The notes below the pieces were generated by a model. It was not told where the DNA came from and ran no database searches. It saw nothing but the letters and a program-made list of their open reading frames with translations. Positions 60,208 through 64,000 of a stretch of 64,000 nt of DNA are shown here, piece after piece; position 1 is the stretch's first letter; each line of letters starts with the position of its first letter. Position numbers and translations under genes: made by a program. Source of the stretch: Zonotrichia leucophrys gambelii (taxonomy: Eukaryota > Chordata > Aves > Passeriformes > Passerellidae); assembly GCF_028769735.1 (NCBI RefSeq), contig NC_088170.1, positions 54,965,585 through 55,029,584 on the forward strand, read 5' to 3'.

Positions 60208-61500
60208 TATATATTTGTCCCTTAGTCCTTATTCAGTGGCCCTCATCCTTGTCTTTTCCAACTGTAAGCTCCATACAGCCCTTCTGTTACGTACAACATC
60301 ACACCCCTGCCTCTCCCACCCTGCCATCCAACATGGCACTTCAGGCACAGGACTCAGCCCGCCAGGTTTCACTTATGCCAATGTTGTCATCTCTGGAACT
60401 AAGACAAAGCTTCAAGCTCCTCTTATTTGTTCCTCATGATGCATGCGTTGTTTCTAGAAACATTTTAAGTGTGGCTTGTTTTAGCTGACACATTGTGTAG
60501 CAGATTGAGGGACCCAGTAGTGCTCAGTTCCTCAGGATTTTGCATTTCATCCCATTGCTTATCCCTGTCAAGTCTGTTTTGGTCCCTTCCCCTCTTCCAG
60601 GCTGGTTTAAAGCCTTATCAATGAGTTCTGATAGTTCCTATACCAATATCCTTTTTCCCTTCTGAGAAAGGTGCATCCCATGAGGCAACAGTAGACTTGC
60701 TGGAGTATAGACCATCCATGGCCAAAAGACCCACAATTTTTCCAATGCCATTTGGAGCCTTGTGTTGGTTTGCGGAGTCTGCCTGTTGCTTTCTGGATTT
60801 TCACTTGCTACTGGAAGGACTGAGGAAACTGTTTCTTTAACCAATCACCCCAAGGCCTTGAAATCCCTTTTGCTCTCAGATTTCTATTTGTCTTCTCATC
60901 AATAGTGGATAATAATCAGAGGGCTGTAACAGACTGGACAGTTATCTAGTAGTGACCCTTACCCCAGCCCCTGATAGACAGCAGAACTTTCTGTCTGAAT
61001 ATTGGGCACTCTGTTTCCTTGAGAAGGGAGTCACCTACGACAACTACCCTTCTTTTTCTTCCAACAGAGATCATAGTGTACAGTTTACACTATGTTGCCC
61101 AATGTGGTCCCCTGATCTCCAAAGCACCTTTGTTCACCTCTCAGGTAAAACTGTCCTAGTTCTACAGCCTCATATCTGTTGCAAAAATGCCGTTCCTAGT
61201 TGTCAGGTTTTCAGGAAAGGAATAGCCCTCTTTCTGGTATGGGCACTGCCAATCTTCCATCCTTCATGTTCGAGAGATTCTTGATTATCTACTTAACAGG
61301 GTTCTGAGTTCCCCTCCATCTCCACTACCATGGAGGTTTGAGGCTCCTGAGATTGTAGCATCTCTGAGAATAACCTACCAATTTCTTGCTCGTTATCTTG
61401 AATTCTGCACAGCCTGTTCACTTCCTCCTGTAGTTCCTTCACACAGCTCGTTGACAGTCGCAGACTTTTTGCTAAAGGCATGATTCTAAGTCCCAGCCTT
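59812..61500 (-). mobile_element. CR1 LINE 5' half: ORF1 and ORF2 endonuclease region (minus strand)
   Basis: Read on the minus strand from 61500 leftwards: a coiled-coil ORF1 segment (61293-61481), a GDSL motif (61021-61035) preceded by RRVVVV (61036-61053), the AxxxIxHYW-like segment near 60900, ORF1 end and inter-ORF text, then endonuclease text GVYYRSSSQDNETSELFFKE (about 60130-60190), normally GVYYRPP. CR1 ORF1 is known to carry an SGNH/GDSL-type esterase domain, and this copy keeps the nucleophile motif. Frames are broken throughout. Most CR1 copies in bird genomes are 3'-only, so a copy retaining ORF1 is less common. The RT half would lie to the left, where a plus-strand CR1 sits instead. 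Confidence 0.85.
61021..61481 (-). pseudogene. CR1 ORF1 remnant (coiled coil plus GDSL esterase motif)
   Basis: Two pieces of CR1 ORF1. At 61293-61481, 62 codons read MPLAKSLRLSTSCVKELQEE, then VNRLCRIQDNEQEIGRLFSE: heptad-like spacing of hydrophobics with Glu/Lys, as in the ORF1 coiled coil. At 61021-61053 a different frame reads RRVVVVGDSLL, the strand and nucleophile elbow of the SGNH/GDSL esterase domain of CR1 ORF1. Between them the text is frame-shifted. In the family the protein binds RNA in the retrotransposition particle. This copy cannot make it. Confidence 0.75.
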
Positions 61501-64000
61501 ACAGAGAGTCATCAGACTCTTGTTAACCTGAGACCTGGTGAGCTACATTTACCAAAAAAGGTCTGTCTGTCTGGAGACCTCTGGCATGGCTGGTGCAGTG
61601 ACTCGAGCAGCTGTGGGGAAAGGAGCTCTGTGACATGTCAGAACCATACCTGAGAGAGCAGGTAAGACAGGAGATGAAAAGATCTCTTTGTGACCTCCTT
61701 CACCAGCTATTGAGTTTGCCCTCTGCCTTTGTTGGTTGACAAAAGTGAGTTGAGATCATTGACAGACAGCCTAGTTAAAAAAGTGTGTAACTAACAGTGT
61801 CCATAGGAAACTAAACTTTTTTCTTAAAGCCACTTTGTAAAATCTGACTAAGATCACTCAAGGGTACAAAAGTAAGGATGAAACAGTGTTGTGGCTGTAT
61901 TATCTGCCACCAGGTACCTGCTCTATGGACCTATATTGGCAGAAAATCTCAAACAGTATGACCTTTATCAAGATCCATTTTGTTCTGTTTTCTAATCTAG
62001 AAGATTATACTTCAGAATCAAATTTGAAATCATAATTTAATTATATGCCATGTTTCATTTGCTGTCAAACAGACATATGCAAGCTAACAGAGTATTTTGT
62101 CCATCTGCTATGGCCATAAGTACTTCCAGAAACAATGTCAATTGATTTTCTCCTTCACAAGATTCCTTGTCAGTTTGTTTGACCTTTTTTTTTTTTTTTT
62201 CAAATGATCAAGCTATCCTGGTTTCAGCTTTATTATAGTGTGTTTTAGTGAGAGAAAAAATGTAACATAACCTCAGCACCATTTTAAAAAGAGAGAAAAC
62301 AAAAAGGATGCAGTTCCCTCTGATAGCTGCAGAAAGTGTTTTTTTGGGGTTTTTTTCCCAGCAGACAAATTGAGTGTGTAGAAAAACAGGAGCTGAAAAA
62401 AGTATCTTTCAGAAAATTTGTAAGAAATAATTGTAAATTCCATGCTACTGGTTGAAGCAAAACATGAGACCCTGCTGCTATTAAATAAAATTTAAATTAT
62501 ATTCTTTGTTTACTATAAAAATAATATTTTCTGAGTTTATTCAAGCAAACAAATACGTTGACTAATGCAATGAATTAGTGTGTGCTGAAGAAGCAATTAT
62601 CAGCTGAAGAAGGAATGAAGAAAGGACACGGCCAATTAGCCAGGAATTCAGTGCAGGTGGCTGTCCTTGTTTAGGTTAAGTAAGCAGTCTCCAGAGGTGA
62701 TGACATTTCATGAGCTGTGAAACAAACCTTGTCAAAAAGATAAAGCATAAATCCCTTGTAAGATTTGAAGTCTGAGTTCCAATCTATGCCTTGACAGAAG
62801 AGGTGGTTCAAGCCACAACTTTCAAAAGGCAAAACAGACAGGACATCTTTTAAAAATAATAATAGAAGAATAAACTGACTTTGCTGTAATTTTGAGAGTT
62901 GTTGCAAGATGTAATCTTCATACTGTCTGCAATTACATTTGCTTTCTTTTTCTCTTTTCTAAGAGTAAAAGTTATACGGAAACAAGTGTAGGAAACTGCA
63001 TGGGGGAATCTTTCCTGTTTGGTTTCTGATGAATTTGAATACATTTGCCCTGCAGTTTTATGCAGAGCATGTAGAAAAGAATTAATCATTAAGAACTTTC
63101 TAAGTTCAAGTTGTTGAATAGTTTGCCACACCATGCTGATAATATTGAGTTTCCATTAGGTTTTGCAGGATACAACTCAGACAGAATTAAATCAAGTAAA
63201 GATAGGTTGACCTCCTACTGCTCACACTGGCCTTCACTTTTGTTTCTAAACAGTAGGAGAAAATCCATTGTAAGCATTTGCTTTTGCAATGGTCTGTTAT
63301 ATTATTTCAGCTGTGCAACTGCTATAGGAACAAAGAACTCCCTTGCCAAAACCAGAGTGAAAGCACTTAAAATTATCTGTGGGGAGCCTGATGAAAATTT
63401 ACAACCACCACAAGCTGGTCACACAGATTTGCATGTTTACACAGCAGAAAAAGTGTACTGAGCTCAGACTTCTACATTTATAAGCCCGCAGCATGTTCCC
63501 AGGAAAAAAAAAACCAAAAAACAACCAAACTTCTACATCTGCTATGCAGGTAGGCAAACAAAAGTTTGTATGCAAAAGTCTAAGGAAAATAGTTATGATA
63601 TCAGTCACACTAGTTCTTCATAACACTTTTCACCCAAAGGTCTTTGTTCTAGAAATATATTAGCCATTAAAATGTAATTTTTGGAAGAAACTTACACTTT
63701 CTTTTCTTTAAATCCTTTGTTAAAAAAGGCAAAAGTCTGAACTGATCTCTAGTATTTAGACATTCAGATGTGATTTATGTTATTAAATCTAGTTTCTTAG
63801 TTCACCTCACCTTTCCTGTCATGTCAGTATGTCTTTCAATTTTATAATGATGCAGAAGTAGATGTGTAAAACTCCTAGGCAATTTACATTGCATTTCTTC
63901 ATAAAGGCACATAAATTTCTCCCCTGCCAACTGTTTTGTTGTAGTCTCCCTAAAGTTTTCAATCCATCACTAGCACTTATATAAATCCATGCTCACTCAT
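61501..64000. other. Unique noncoding stretch to the window end
   Basis: No confident element. The first 200 bp (61501-61740) are GC-richer and may be further decayed CR1 5' sequence. A T16 run lies near 62186-62201. The 116-codon ORF at 63111-63461 and 94-codon ORF at 62850-63134 have no recognisable content. A short A/C-rich tract occurs at 63504-63532. Confidence 0.5.

Noticed and set aside
1..64000. CRISPR array, operon, rRNA or tRNA gene
   Set aside because: No regularly spaced repeats with unique spacers, no bacterial gene layout, and no tRNA cloverleaf or rRNA motif was noticed on either strand by eye.

Overview
This window looks like nuclear DNA of a bird, most likely a songbird (Passeriformes). 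It is AT-rich, has no convincing protein-coding gene, and its recognisable content is almost entirely retroelements. The main signatures are many CR1 LINE fragments (several ending in the CR1 3' octamer repeat of the ATTCTATG/ATTCTGTG type) and LTRs of endogenous retroviruses of types I associate with passerine genomes. Family names come from recalled repeat consensus sequences, with no database search.

Layout, left to right. 1-3757: unique AT-rich DNA with a purine microsatellite (2711-2840). 3758-5242: two adjacent CR1 fragments in opposite orientation. 5243-8259: unique DNA with a 22-bp perfect palindrome. 8260-8637: minus-strand ERVK-like solo LTR with an imperfect 6-bp target duplication. 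8638-15271: unique DNA with a conserved-element-like stretch and a splice-flanked exon-like segment. 15272-15875: well preserved ERVL-like solo LTR with a perfect 5-bp target duplication. 15876-22499: unique DNA with a 168-nt purine tract. 22500-23010: CR1. 23011-31824: unique DNA with an unidentified GC-richer, LTR-like block near 28 kb. 31825-32343: old LTR relic. 34075-34965: CR1. 39200-39841: second old LTR relic. 41186-42345: an old CR1 split by a plus-strand ERVK-like solo LTR (41577-42166) with a 6-bp duplication. 46492-47810 and 49440-50984: two CR1 copies with large internal deletions. 50985-59262: mostly unique DNA with a 19-bp perfect hairpin. 59263-61500: a CR1 mosaic that includes ORF1 with a GDSL esterase motif and the endonuclease region of ORF2. 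61501-64000: nothing recognised.

No genes work together here. No operon, CRISPR array, rRNA or tRNA was found. The window is best read as intergenic or deep intronic DNA of a macrochromosome-like region, with a layered history: old CR1 and LTR relics, then solo LTRs still showing target-site duplications. The most informative observations are the dated or nested insertions, the CR1 ORF1 remnant, and several perfect inverted repeats. No previously undescribed system is evident.
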